From Ardenticatenaceae bacterium (lineage in GTDB: Bacteria; Chloroflexota; Anaerolineae; Promineifilales; Promineifilaceae), in the NCBI GenBank assembly GCA_030065875.1, contig JASJCR010000037.1:1-58704 (forward strand): a stretch of DNA of 58,704 bases. The letters are read 5' to 3'. Below the pieces are notes generated by a model. That model was not told the DNA's origin, did no database searches, and was given only the letters and a program-made list of their open reading frames with translations. Every line of letters begins with the position of its first letter. Positions within the stretch are counted from its first letter, which is position 1. This document shows, in pieces, positions 42,517 to 51,626 of this stretch. Made by a program: the position numbers and the translations under genes.

Positions 42517-45500
42517 TTACCGCACAACAAGCGGCAGAAAGAGCGTATACATTTCAACCGGAGGTTCTCCACCGTATTCGTACGCCCCCAAATCACACGC
42601 CCCACGACGGCTGTATCCACGTTGATCGGCCGCTGGACAGTTCATACCCCCAGCATCCACAGCCGGGCTGCCGGCTAATAAGGCGTGGGTTGACGTACCG
42701 CCACCGTTGTCTCCCAATTTGGCCAGCAGCGGGTCACCCGTTAAAACGACGCTTTTTGGCTGGCAGTTGACGCTGTTATTTTCAATTAATACCCGGCCAC
42801 GTACAACGTTCATCACCCCATGACAATCCGGATCCCCACCCGCGGACCCATTGTTGCCGATAATGGTGTTGTTGAGCGAAAGGCTGCCGCTGCCGGCATT
42901 GACGACGCCGCCACCATAGCCGCTGTTGGCCGAATTATCGGCCACTGTGACCTGGTCCAAAGTCAACGATCCGGAACCGGTGTGAGCGACCCCGCCACCG
43001 TATTGCCCCGCTTCGTTGCCGCTAATCGTGACGTTTACCAGGGTGACCGTGCCACTGCTGCTGTTGACCAGAGCACCACCAGTCCCTCGAGGCAGCCGGC
43101 CGGCAAACCATTCGGCCCGATTGTCGACAAAGGCACTGTCGTGTATGGTGAGCGACCCTGAGGCCAAATTGGCCACTGCCCCGCCGCTGCCCGCCTGATT
43201 GTCGTTGATGAGGATGCGCTCCAGGGTTAAATCTGCCACGTTGAAAATGCCTCCCCCAGATGTGGCCCCTTCGAGGTTCCCGCCGGAGATTGCTAAATCT
43301 TGCAGAAATATTTTTTGCCCCGGATCGGTGATGAGACCGGTCGTCAACACCCGGTTGTTCCCGCTGGCGGCGATAAGGACCGTTTGACCAGCTCCGGCAC
43401 CCTGAATGGTCAAATCCCCCCCGGAGATCACAACGTTTTCACTGGTAAAACTCCCGGCCGACAGGACAATCGTATCGGCAAAATTCCAGACGTTTGCTTC
43501 TTCAACGGCCGCTGCAAACGTGCAGGTGCCCCTGCTCGTTTCACATATGCCATTCCCTGGTTCTGCGTCCCCGGCCGTGCCGCTGTTGTTTACCTGGAAC
43601 ATCTGCGGCGGGGTCACCTCGGCAGCGCCGCGATCACAGATGGCCCGGCTGATCCCCCGCTGATCAACCGTCTCACAACCGCCACCCGAATCAATAGCCG
43701 GGCTGGTTAACAGCGGGACGTGAGCCCGATTGTGATTTTGCACGTTGTTGAGCGGGGCCAGCTGTGGATCGACACCGATTAAATCACTGCCCACAGTCAC
43801 CAAACCGCAATCGGCGATTTCTTCAATTAAATTCCCGCCCAGTGAAATCCCGTTGCCGGTCGCCGCACTGCAGTCATCACCGGAAAAGGCGACATTATTG
43901 GCCATGATGCTGTTTTGAATGGTGAAGTCACCCGGACTGTCCCACAAACCGCCAGCCAGCTGTAAGCCACCACCCGCACCATCGTTATCGCCGTTGCTGT
44001 CGGCCGTATTGTTGACGATTGTGACGCTGTTGAGCGCGGCCGAACTATCGGCCGCAATCAGCAGCCCTCCGCCATCCCGTTCGGCCGTGTTGCCGCTAAA
44101 CGTGCTTCGACGGATCGACCCGCTCCCCTCAAAAACAACGCCCCCACCAAACTCGGCGCTGTTTCCAATAAATGAGCTGCCGCTCACCCCGATAACGGCC
44201 GGATCAATATCGACATTCCATTTTCCGCCGTTAGCGATCGCCCCTCCGGCATTTTCAGCTGTATTCCCCTCAAAATAGCTGTCTGTTATCATGATCCAGC
44301 TTGATGTGGCGATTGCACCTCCCTGCGATTGGCTGTCTCCTGGAGCAGCGTTGTTAATAAACACGGAATTGGTGATGTCGATCAGGCTCCACCGACTACG
44401 GATGGCTCCTCCCTGTCGCTCCGCCACGTTTCCTTCAAAATGGGAGTTGACGATCGTGATGTTTCCCTGCTCGGTTATGCCGGCCCCACCGGTGGTGTAG
44501 ATAGCGCCGCCGTTGGTCGCCTCATTGTTCTCAAACAGGGAGTCATAGACGGCCACCGACCCAACCGAATAAATGGCGGCCCCATTAAACGCACCCGCGT
44601 TGTTGCGAAAAGTGCATCTGCGCACGGTCACTTCCGGCAGCGGGTCAAAAATCGGCATGGTGTCTCCATAGCTGTAAAAGCTAAACACGGCCGAATCCTC
44701 GTTGTCAGAAACGACACAATTATTAAGCGTGAGCTTGCCATAGTTACTGATAAAGCGATCGGCCCCGCGCAAGGTGACGTTTTGAATCGTGACAATGGTG
44801 CTGTAGTCTGTACGAATCGCCGTACCTGACCCCCGATAAAGCTCCGTTGCTGAACTGCCCGCCCCCTGCAAAACGAGATGGTCGGTAATTTCATCGAGCT
44901 GACTCGTTAATGAGAAGGTCCCGGCCGGCAGCAAAATCGTATCCTGACCCGCCAGGGCGTTGCTTTCTTGAATCGCCGCGGACAGCGTGCACTCGACCAC
45001 ACCGCTGCCCTGGCCGGTAGCGCATGTCCCATCCCCCGGATTATTGTCGGATCGATTGACGTGATCCACCGCCGTCACCGTAAAGACGCGCCCTACCACC
45101 GGTGTAGGATATTGAGCGTGTTCAAACAGCGGCAGTGGATCAATTGGCACCCAACTTTCCGGGTCTTGCTCCGGATCAAACTCCAGGGCCCCTGCATCAC
45201 ACTCGCTGCTGACCGGCCGGGCCACACCGCGCTGATCAAAGGGAGGGCAGTCGGCCGCATCACCAGCTTCAAGGGCCGGGCTGCCCGCACCCGGCGCGTG
45301 GGTTAGCGTGCGCGAGGGACCACCATTATCCTGCAGCGGCCCCAGCAGAGGGTCTACACCAAACAAATCACCGCTAGCAGGTGAAACGGTGCACCCGCCT
45401 GTGCCGTTTATTAGGTTATGACCTAGAGAGACAAAGGTGCCGTTCGGTTGGTCACAGACCGTACTGCTGTGATCGTCTACAATTGAGCTGCCCAGCCGCA

Positions 45501-46794
45501 AAGTGCCGCCATTAAATGCCACGGCCGAGCCGGACGGAGCGGTATTTCCCACCACTGTCGTGTATTTTGCGGTGAGATCTTTGTGCAGAAATAACCCACC
45601 ACCCTGACGGCCGGCCGCGTTGCCGCTGACCGTCACGTTGGTCAATGTTGCCCGGCCGGCAAAGCGATTGATGTACAGGCCACCGCCATCCCGCTGTGCT
45701 TCATTGTCAAATAAAGCGCTTTCGCTGAGAGTTAAATCAGCCGTATTCTGAAAAATCGCCCCTCCCTCATATCCGGCCCAGTTGCCATAGAAGAGCGATT
45801 GGCTCACTCTGGGGGCCTCGATTTGTGAAAAAATCGCCCCACCACGCTGCGCAGCCCGATTGTGGCGAAATTCAGTGGCAGAAACCGTGAGTTGGTTGCT
45901 CGAAAAGATCGCTCCTCCGCTGGCCTCCGAATAATTATCCGCAAAAACGGTGTGGCGAATCGTGACGGTAAATGGATCGCTGCTGCTTTTGATGCTCAAC
46001 CCGCCACCATAAGAGTTTGAAGTTGGCGTGCCGAAAGCGGCGTTGTGCTGGATCGTCGAATTTTCGATCAACACCACCGCATCGGCCACATACAGGCCGC
46101 CACCACCGGTGCTGAAATTGTCGCGGATCATCGTATCGCGCACTGTCAGGGTGTTGGTATTATTGTAGCCCGCGCTGTAAATCGCCCCACCTACCTGTCC
46201 GGCGCGGTTGTTTTCAAAAGTGCAGTTGGTGATGGTCAAATGATGTTCGTTTTTAATGCCGCCACCGTTTGTGCTGACGTGATTATCACGAATCAGGCAG
46301 GAATCGAGAGCCAGCACCCCATCATTGGAGATAGCGCCTCCCATGGCGCAGCCGTAGGCGGGGAAGCACCCCCCTGACCCGTTTTGAAAAGTCAGGCGGG
46401 TAGCCGTAACAACCCCACCCGGCCGGATAAAAAGCAATCCCGAGTCGCTGTTTGATCCATCCAGAATGGTGCTGTTGTTAAAAGCACCCCGAATTTCCAC
46501 CGTGCCTGTTAAAATTTCTATGGCGTCATCATCAATATTAAAAACGCCGGCCGGCAGCCCAATCAAATCGTAATCGGGATCGGCGTTTGCTTCGTCCACG
46601 GCTGCCCGAAAAGTACACTGCGACCCGCTGCTGCTTAGATCGCTGTCGCAAATGCCGTCACCGGGGTTGGCGTCGCCCGCATCAGTCGTTAAATTAACCA
46701 CGTAGATATTTTCAACGGCCGCTTCCACGGCTACCCTCATTAAAATAAAACTCAAAAAGACAATTAAAATGGGTGTTATGATTTTCGGTTGCAT
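42517..46794 (-). CDS. Secreted CSLREA / parallel beta-helix protein with C-terminal 'LPLVVR' tail
   Basis: 1425 residues from ATG 46794, preceded by AGGAG (the longer frame begins at 46812). A signal peptide (~1-28) is followed by three CSLREA-type modules, each a 'GDGxC' motif with a following C-T-x-x-A-A-x-x-E-A/S-N helix (starting ~30, ~585, ~1080). Each opens a right-handed beta-helix built of INNGGAIYN-type turns (GGAIYSxG, NxAxRGGAIxS). The protein ends EMYTLFLPLVVR. Such proteins are exported and probably form long surface or secreted fibres; ligand or enzyme function is unknown. The tail looks like a C-terminal sorting or anchoring signal. Its convergent partner is the BTAD regulator. 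Confidence 0.9.
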   Translation of the reverse strand: MQPKIITPILIVFLSFILMRVAVEAAVENIYVVNLTTDAGDANPGDGICDSDLSSSGSQCTFRAAVDEANADPDYDLIGLPAGVFNIDDDAIEILTGTVEIRGAFNNSTILDGSNSDSGLLFIRPGGVVTATRLTFQNGSGGCFPAYGCAMGGAISNDGVLALDSCLIRDNHVSTNGGGIKNEHHLTITNCTFENNRAGQVGGAIYSAGYNNTNTLTVRDTMIRDNFSTGGGGLYVADAVVLIENSTIQHNAAFGTPTSNSYGGGLSIKSSSDPFTVTIRHTVFADNYSEASGGAIFSSNQLTVSATEFRHNRAAQRGGAIFSQIEAPRVSQSLFYGNWAGYEGGAIFQNTADLTLSESALFDNEAQRDGGGLYINRFAGRATLTNVTVSGNAAGRQGGGLFLHKDLTAKYTTVVGNTAPSGSAVAFNGGTLRLGSSIVDDHSSTVCDQPNGTFVSLGHNLINGTGGCTVSPASGDLFGVDPLLGPLQDNGGPSRTLTHAPGAGSPALEAGDAADCPPFDQRGVARPVSSECDAGALEFDPEQDPESWVPIDPLPLFEHAQYPTPVVGRVFTVTAVDHVNRSDNNPGDGTCATGQGSGVVECTLSAAIQESNALAGQDTILLPAGTFSLTSQLDEITDHLVLQGAGSSATELYRGSGTAIRTDYSTIVTIQNVTLRGADRFISNYGKLTLNNCVVSDNEDSAVFSFYSYGDTMPIFDPLPEVTVRRCTFRNNAGAFNGAAIYSVGSVAVYDSLFENNEATNGGAIYTTGGAGITEQGNITIVNSHFEGNVAERQGGAIRSRWSLIDITNSVFINNAAPGDSQSQGGAIATSSWIMITDSYFEGNTAENAGGAIANGGKWNVDIDPAVIGVSGSSFIGNSAEFGGGVVFEGSGSIRRSTFSGNTAERDGGGLLIAADSSAALNSVTIVNNTADSNGDNDGAGGGLQLAGGLWDSPGDFTIQNSIMANNVAFSGDDCSAATGNGISLGGNLIEEIADCGLVTVGSDLIGVDPQLAPLNNVQNHNRAHVPLLTSPAIDSGGGCETVDQRGISRAICDRGAAEVTPPQMFQVNNSGTAGDAEPGNGICETSRGTCTFAAAVEEANVWNFADTIVLSAGSFTSENVVISGGDLTIQGAGAGQTVLIAASGNNRVLTTGLITDPGQKIFLQDLAISGGNLEGATSGGGIFNVADLTLERILINDNQAGSGGAVANLASGSLTIHDSAFVDNRAEWFAGRLPRGTGGALVNSSSGTVTLVNVTISGNEAGQYGGGVAHTGSGSLTLDQVTVADNSANSGYGGGVVNAGSGSLSLNNTIIGNNGSAGGDPDCHGVMNVVRGRVLIENNSVNCQPKSVVLTGDPLLAKLGDNGGGTSTHALLAGSPAVDAGGMNCPAADQRGYSRRGACDLGAYEYGGEPPVEMYTLFLPLVVR

Positions 46795-46969
46795 TAAAGG
46801 TCTCCTGGCCAAAAGATTTTATTGAGGATTGATGATGTAAAACATTTATAAGGGGCTAAAAGCGGCCGGGTAAAGTTTCCGTCCTCAAACAGCCCAACAA
46901 GCTCCTCTCCCCGTGTCAGGATCAGTGGCGGACAGGTAACAAATTTGTCCCAAAGCAAACCGACAAGCT

Positions 46970-46992
46970 CCCCTCCCCGGATCGGGGAGGGG
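46970..46992 (-). terminator. GC hairpin CCCCTCCCC / GGGGAGGGG
   Basis: A perfect 9-bp stem around GGATC, 22 bp beyond the stop of the minus-strand gene ending at 47014. It could terminate that transcript, although only a weak T-rich stretch follows. Similar CCCCTCCCC palindromes are common dispersed repeats. Confidence 0.5.
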
Positions 46993-47013
46993 CTGGGGGA
47001 GAGGTTGGAAAGC

Positions 47014-47355
47014 TCACCTGATTAATAAATCAATCACCACCGCGGCATTGTGACGAGCTTCCTCTTTAACTTCTAAAATCAGCTGTGGATATTGCGACAG
47101 TAATTTTCGTATCGCATCCTGTTCTTTCCACGTATCCAGAATAAGCCGCACCGGCCGCTCGATTCCTTCGATCCTAAACACCGCAATATTGCGATCCATA
47201 TGGCCGTGAACCGTATGGCCGGATAACCGCTCCAACAAATTAATCAACTCCCCCTCTTTGTATCCAAAAAGAGGATCTTCAAAACCGACAAGTGGTTCCT
47301 GAAACCCCACCAGCGGATTGATCTGAATTGCAAATTTGGTTTTCAAATTTTCCAT
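47014..47355 (-). CDS. Hypothetical protein, 113 residues
   Basis: Not recognised. The N-terminus has an internal near-repeat (NPLVGFQEPLVGFEDPLFGY), followed by an alpha/beta part (VFRIEGIERPVRLILDTW, LLSQYPQLILEVKEEARHNAAVVIDLLIR). It is soluble by composition. It lies 28 bp downstream of the SYLLRLWR protein copy 2, and both C-termini have a similar compact beta-alpha character, so they are probably one transcript. Confidence 0.75.
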   Translation of the reverse strand: MENLKTKFAIQINPLVGFQEPLVGFEDPLFGYKEGELINLLERLSGHTVHGHMDRNIAVFRIEGIERPVRLILDTWKEQDAIRKLLSQYPQLILEVKEEARHNAAVVIDLLIR

Positions 47356-47383
47356 TTTTGAGGCCTTTCTTTAAGCACTCAAA

Positions 47384-47893
47384 CTACTGTTCTTCGTGAT
47401 TGATCACAATGGCCAGGCGTCCACCACGCTGTTCCTCAATCTTGAGCGTAAAGGAATCAACAGAAGTTAAGCTCTGCATGACCGTTTTGGCCTGGCTAGC
47501 ATCTTTAAAAGCCAGAGTAAATCCCCTTGGCACTCTACCGGGAACGTTGACCTCAGTGATACGGGCGGCCTGGGCCCGCTCCTGGGCTGCCCGATATTTG
47601 AGCACGCCATTGCGCATCATTTCCAGCCGCGCTTCGTGATCGATTGTGGCCACAACTTGCTGCCCATTGCGTTCAACTCGGGGAAAATTTTCCAAAATAA
47701 TGATGACTTCGTCCATGATTGTCTCCTTATCACTTGTTTGTTCGGTAATTTGGTCAAACAGTTGCCCAACAGTGGCAAAATGTCTTTGCTCGCCTGTGCG
47801 AGGATTTACCAGCGACCCGCGCCACGATGCCTGAGGATCGTCCCGCCAAAGCCGCAGCAAATAGGACAAATAATCCGGTTGCTTTTCCGCCAT
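47384..47893 (-). CDS. 'SYLLRLWR' protein with C-terminal extension (copy 2)
   Basis: 169 residues from ATG 47893, chosen for the GGAGAG site just upstream; the frame extends to 47965 without such a site. Residues 1-50 repeat the small protein at 38406-38633 (DYLSYLLRLWRDD, SWRGSLVNPRTGE, FATVGQLFDQI). The remainder is a separate alpha/beta domain (ERNGQQVVATIDHEARLEMM, LAFKDASQAKTVMQSLTS). The function is unknown. The gene is divergent from the second BTAD-type regulator across 102 bp. Confidence 0.8.
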   Translation of the reverse strand: MAEKQPDYLSYLLRLWRDDPQASWRGSLVNPRTGEQRHFATVGQLFDQITEQTSDKETIMDEVIIILENFPRVERNGQQVVATIDHEARLEMMRNGVLKYRAAQERAQAARITEVNVPGRVPRGFTLAFKDASQAKTVMQSLTSVDSFTLKIEEQRGGRLAIVINHEEQ

Positions 47894-47995
47894 GGTCTCT
47901 CCATTTTGGCTTCTGTGATGGGGCAATGTATGATTGGATGAGCTGTTGTCACCATAACAAATCAAACGCTCTGAAAACGCTCTGAAAGAGACCCA

Positions 47996-50900
47996 ATGCT
48001 GCGACTTTACTCACTTGGCGGATTAAAAATTACGCTCGATGGGGAGCCGGTGGCTTTTGCCGCCCGCCGGGCTGAACTGCTGCTGGCCTATTTGGTAATG
48101 ACCGGCCGGGCCCACGAACGAGAATCGCTGGCCACCATGTTGTGGGATGATCGCACTCAAAAACGGTCGTTAAGCAATTTACGATCCCTTCTGGCTCAGC
48201 TGCCCAAAGAAATAAAGCCGTATCTGGAGATTTCACGGCGGTCGATTCAAATCAAGGCCAGGGACGAGAGGCAGGAGACCAGAGATATTTGGTTCGATGC
48301 GCTTGCTTTTGAGAAGGCGATTAAAACCGCTTCCCCATCGACCTCACCCAATCATTCTTGGAACTCCTTTCGGGAAGCGCTTGGGCTGTATAAGGGGGAT
48401 TTTCTCCAGGGGATTTTCATAACTGACAGCCGCGGGTTGGAAGAGTGGATGGCCCTTACGCGGGAACGGCTCCACCAGATCGCCTTAACCGGATATCGAC
48501 ACGCGGCCGAAGAAGCGCTCTACCGCCGAGATTACCACGTAGGGGTAGAATTCGCTCGGCAGTTGGTCACCCTAGATTCACTACGCGAAAATTCTCAGCG
48601 CCTGCTGCTGCGCCTCCTGGCCCGCACCGGTGATTTTAACGCTGCCCTGACCCACTATAAATCGCTGGAGACACTCCTAGAGAAAGAATTGGGCGTGCCC
48701 CCGGCCGCTGAAACCATCGCCCTCATCGCCCGGATCAAAGCCGCCCGCAATAAACCCACCCAAAACTTTACCGCTCATCTGCCCCCGTTTGTCGGCCGCT
48801 CAACAGAAATTACCGCGATCTCCGAACGACTCGACGAGCCACAATGCCGCCTGCTTACCCTGCTGGGTACCGGCGGCGTCGGTAAAACACGTCTGGCCCT
48901 GGCCGTGGCCGAAACGCTGCAAAAAGATTTTTTGCACGGCGCCGCGGTAACCCCCCTGGCCCCCCTTCAGGATCCCACGGCCATCGTCACCGCCGTGGCC
49001 CAGCAGGTCGACTGCCCCCTGACCGCCAAAAAAGAACCGCTCCAACAGCTCCTCGATTTTCTTCACGGGCGCGAAATGCTGCTCGTCCTCGACAATATCG
49101 AACACCTGCTGCCAGCCGCCATCCCCATCGTGCAGCGGTTCCTCCACCTCCCCCACCTGACCCTGCTCGTGACCAGCCGAGAACGCCTCCGCCTCTCACT
49201 GGAACACGTGGTCGGGATTGACGGCCTCCCAACCGACTCCACCGCCGGTGAAGCGGTTGACCTGTTCGTGCGCTGCGCCCGGCGCATCAAGATCGATTTT
49301 GCCGAACCGGCAATCGATATCCTTAACCTCTGCCGGCTGGTTGACGGTCTGCCGCTCGGTATCGAGCTGCTGGCAACCGCCACGCGTCATCGCTCCCTGG
49401 CAGAAATCGCGGCCGATTTGGGTCAAAGCCTCAAAAATATCGCCAGCGACCTGCACGATACACCGGCCCGCCACCAAACCCTTCAAGCTGTTTTTCACTA
49501 CTCGTGGCAGCTCCTCAACCCCGATGAACGAGCCGCCCTGCAGCGGCTGACCATTTTCCAGGGAGGATTTGAGGCCGAGGCCGCCCAGGACGTCTCAGTT
49601 GTCAATCGCCCCATGCTGCAGCGTCTGCACGACAGGTCGCTCATTTATTCTGCCTCTGATACTCGGCTGGGGATGCTGGCCGTCATACGACAATACTTAC
49701 TCGAGCAGCACCCCCTCCACGACGACAAATTAGCGGCTGCGCACGCGGGATATTTTGTCAGCTGGCTGGAAAAAATCGATCCCCAGATGGTGGCCGGGGA
49801 AATTGCCAATGTGCAGGCGATGTGGCGCTGGATTGTCAATCACGAGCCGGATTTGCTCGGCCGCGTTCTTCCTCAACTGGCGCTTTATTATGAACTGCAG
49901 GGTCCCTTTGCCGAGTTTGAACAGCTGCTGCACGCCGCTAACCACAGTGACCACCCGTTTCAGCAGCGGTTACAAATCGAGATCATCCACTTTCAGCGGC
50001 TGCAGTCCAAATTGGCCGAAGCCGAATCACTGGCGAATCAGTTCGGTGAGGTAACTCCCTCGTTAGCTCCCCGCCTCAACAGCCAAAAAGGGATGCTGGC
50101 CATCGCCAGAGGCCGTTATGATGAAGCCAAACCCCTCTTGACCACGGCTTTACATCTCGCCCAGCAGCAGGACGATTACCATACAGCCGGTGTAGCCATG
50201 CGCGGGCTGGCGGTCTTACATACCTATCTCGGAAATTTTCAGGACGCTCGCCAATTGTGCGAAGAATCGCTAGCCGTGTTTGAAGCGGCCGCAGACAACT
50301 TGGGGATCAGCCAAACCCTCAATAATCTGGGCATCATTTGCAAAAACCTCAACGATTTTACCGCCGCCCGCGCCCATTACGAACGGGCACGAGACCTATT
50401 TGCCCAGATGAACAATCGATTGGGGGAAAGTCGAATTCTCAACAACCTCGGCGTCATCGCCCGCATTCAGCAGGATTACGCAGCTGCCCACGATTTTTTT
50501 GTCCGCGCCCTGGCTCTAAAACGAGAGCTAGGTGAACCTCACGGTGAAATTCTGGCCCTCAACAACCTGGGCATCGTCAGCGGCAAAATGAACCAGCTTG
50601 AAGAAGCGGAACAACAGCTCAAAGATGCCCTCAAACTAACTCACCAATGGGCTGAGAAACGGCACCAGGGGATGGTCCTGAGCAATTTGGCCCGCGTCTA
50701 TCATCTGCAAAATCGGCCGGAGAGCGCTATCACTCACTGCCAACAGGCGTTTGCGCTGGCTGTCGAACTGTCCGATCGCAACACCGAAGCGTTTGCTCTC
50801 CTCCATTGGGGGCAGGCCCTGGGAAATTTGGGGCAGTGGAAAGAAGCGGCCGCAAAATTTGAGCAGGCGCTAAAAATTCGGAAAACGCTAAACCACACCT

Positions 50901-51082
50901 ATCTTCACCTGGAAGTCAAAGCGCACTACGCCCTCGCCTTGTGGCAGGCAGGAGACATTAGTCAGGCTGAAGCTGAAGTACAAAGTATCATCCCCCACCT
51001 GAACGATGCCGGCCTCCAACAGGTTGAATCTCCCCAGCAGGTTGCGGAAATCTGTGCCTTGATTGGTAACAAAGGCCAATAG
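47996..51082 (+). CDS. BTAD / NB-ARC ATPase / TPR transcriptional regulator (2)
   Basis: 1028 residues with the same layout as the regulator at 38770-42435. The order is a DNA-binding domain (~1-90: LYSLGGLKITLDGEPV, RRAELLLAYLVM), BTAD (~100-250: LYKGDFLQGIFI, AALTHYKSLETLLEKEL), and NB-ARC with Walker A GTGGVGKT (291-298) and LLVLDNIEHLL. TPRs (~690-1010) include LNNLGVIARIQQDYAAAHDFF. It is not a recent duplicate, since identity to the first regulator is only partial. It is divergent from SYLLRLWR copy 2. Target genes are unknown; the PA14 and lipoprotein genes downstream are separated by long spacers. Confidence 0.93.
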   Translation: MLRLYSLGGLKITLDGEPVAFAARRAELLLAYLVMTGRAHERESLATMLWDDRTQKRSLSNLRSLLAQLPKEIKPYLEISRRSIQIKARDERQETRDIWFDALAFEKAIKTASPSTSPNHSWNSFREALGLYKGDFLQGIFITDSRGLEEWMALTRERLHQIALTGYRHAAEEALYRRDYHVGVEFARQLVTLDSLRENSQRLLLRLLARTGDFNAALTHYKSLETLLEKELGVPPAAETIALIARIKAARNKPTQNFTAHLPPFVGRSTEITAISERLDEPQCRLLTLLGTGGVGKTRLALAVAETLQKDFLHGAAVTPLAPLQDPTAIVTAVAQQVDCPLTAKKEPLQQLLDFLHGREMLLVLDNIEHLLPAAIPIVQRFLHLPHLTLLVTSRERLRLSLEHVVGIDGLPTDSTAGEAVDLFVRCARRIKIDFAEPAIDILNLCRLVDGLPLGIELLATATRHRSLAEIAADLGQSLKNIASDLHDTPARHQTLQAVFHYSWQLLNPDERAALQRLTIFQGGFEAEAAQDVSVVNRPMLQRLHDRSLIYSASDTRLGMLAVIRQYLLEQHPLHDDKLAAAHAGYFVSWLEKIDPQMVAGEIANVQAMWRWIVNHEPDLLGRVLPQLALYYELQGPFAEFEQLLHAANHSDHPFQQRLQIEIIHFQRLQSKLAEAESLANQFGEVTPSLAPRLNSQKGMLAIARGRYDEAKPLLTTALHLAQQQDDYHTAGVAMRGLAVLHTYLGNFQDARQLCEESLAVFEAAADNLGISQTLNNLGIICKNLNDFTAARAHYERARDLFAQMNNRLGESRILNNLGVIARIQQDYAAAHDFFVRALALKRELGEPHGEILALNNLGIVSGKMNQLEEAEQQLKDALKLTHQWAEKRHQGMVLSNLARVYHLQNRPESAITHCQQAFALAVELSDRNTEAFALLHWGQALGNLGQWKEAAAKFEQALKIRKTLNHTYLHLEVKAHYALALWQAGDISQAEAEVQSIIPHLNDAGLQQVESPQQVAEICALIGNKGQ

Positions 51083-51626
51083 CGTAAAACTATGCTGTGT
51101 TGACATTTGGGAAATTTCTTCACCCCGCATTTTAATGCGAGGCTAAAGGGGCTAACCCGAAGGAAATCCAGCCCTTTAGCCGTCGGCTTTAGTCGACGGC
51201 TATCGGTTTTAATCGACGGGTATAGAAAATATCGCAAAATTGACGATGAATCACCAAAATGAATCAAATGTCAACAGAACCTAATAGCCAACAGCCGAAA
51301 TCCGGTGCGCCCACAACCCGTATACCAATCGTCTCCCGGCCGACGATTAAAATTTTCAATATCGATTTAAACTCAAGGGGCAACTTTGGAACTTTTGACG
51401 CTGTTTTTACGTCAAGATAGTAGCTGCTTATTTTGGAAGCGGCCATTGCGCATTGTCTCTTCATCCCGCCTCCCCAGCAGACTCACTTCTTCAAGCTGAT
51501 TCTGCACATCGCCGGCCGCTTCTCACCGGCTGCGCGTGATTTTCCCAACCTCGTGCTGGTCGCCAAAGCGTGTCGTTTTATTTTTTTCAATCCAATTTAG
51601 TTAGGAAGAAAAGGAGGATTTCTTCG
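51083..51626. other. Intergenic region with MITE copy C
   Basis: The first 200 bp are the MITE-like element. From 51283 to 51600 no gene or clear repeat is seen; the end of the stretch holds the AAGGAGG ribosome-binding site (51611-51617) of the PA14 protein. Confidence 0.6.
51093..51282. repeat. MITE-like element, copy C (best preserved ends)
   Basis: It starts GCTGTGTTGACATTTG and ends CAAATGTCAACAGAACC. The two ends are ~16-bp inverted repeats (TGTTGACATTTG exact). The interior carries CCCCGCATTTTAATGCGAGG, GCCGTCGGCTTTAGTCGACGGC-type palindromes and GATATTTTCTATACCCGTC on the opposite strand. No ORF. Confidence 0.78.

Noticed and set aside
51264..51464. 66-residue minus-strand frame in the spacer after MITE copy C
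   Set aside because: It overlaps the end of the repeat element, has no recognisable features and no clear ribosome-binding site.
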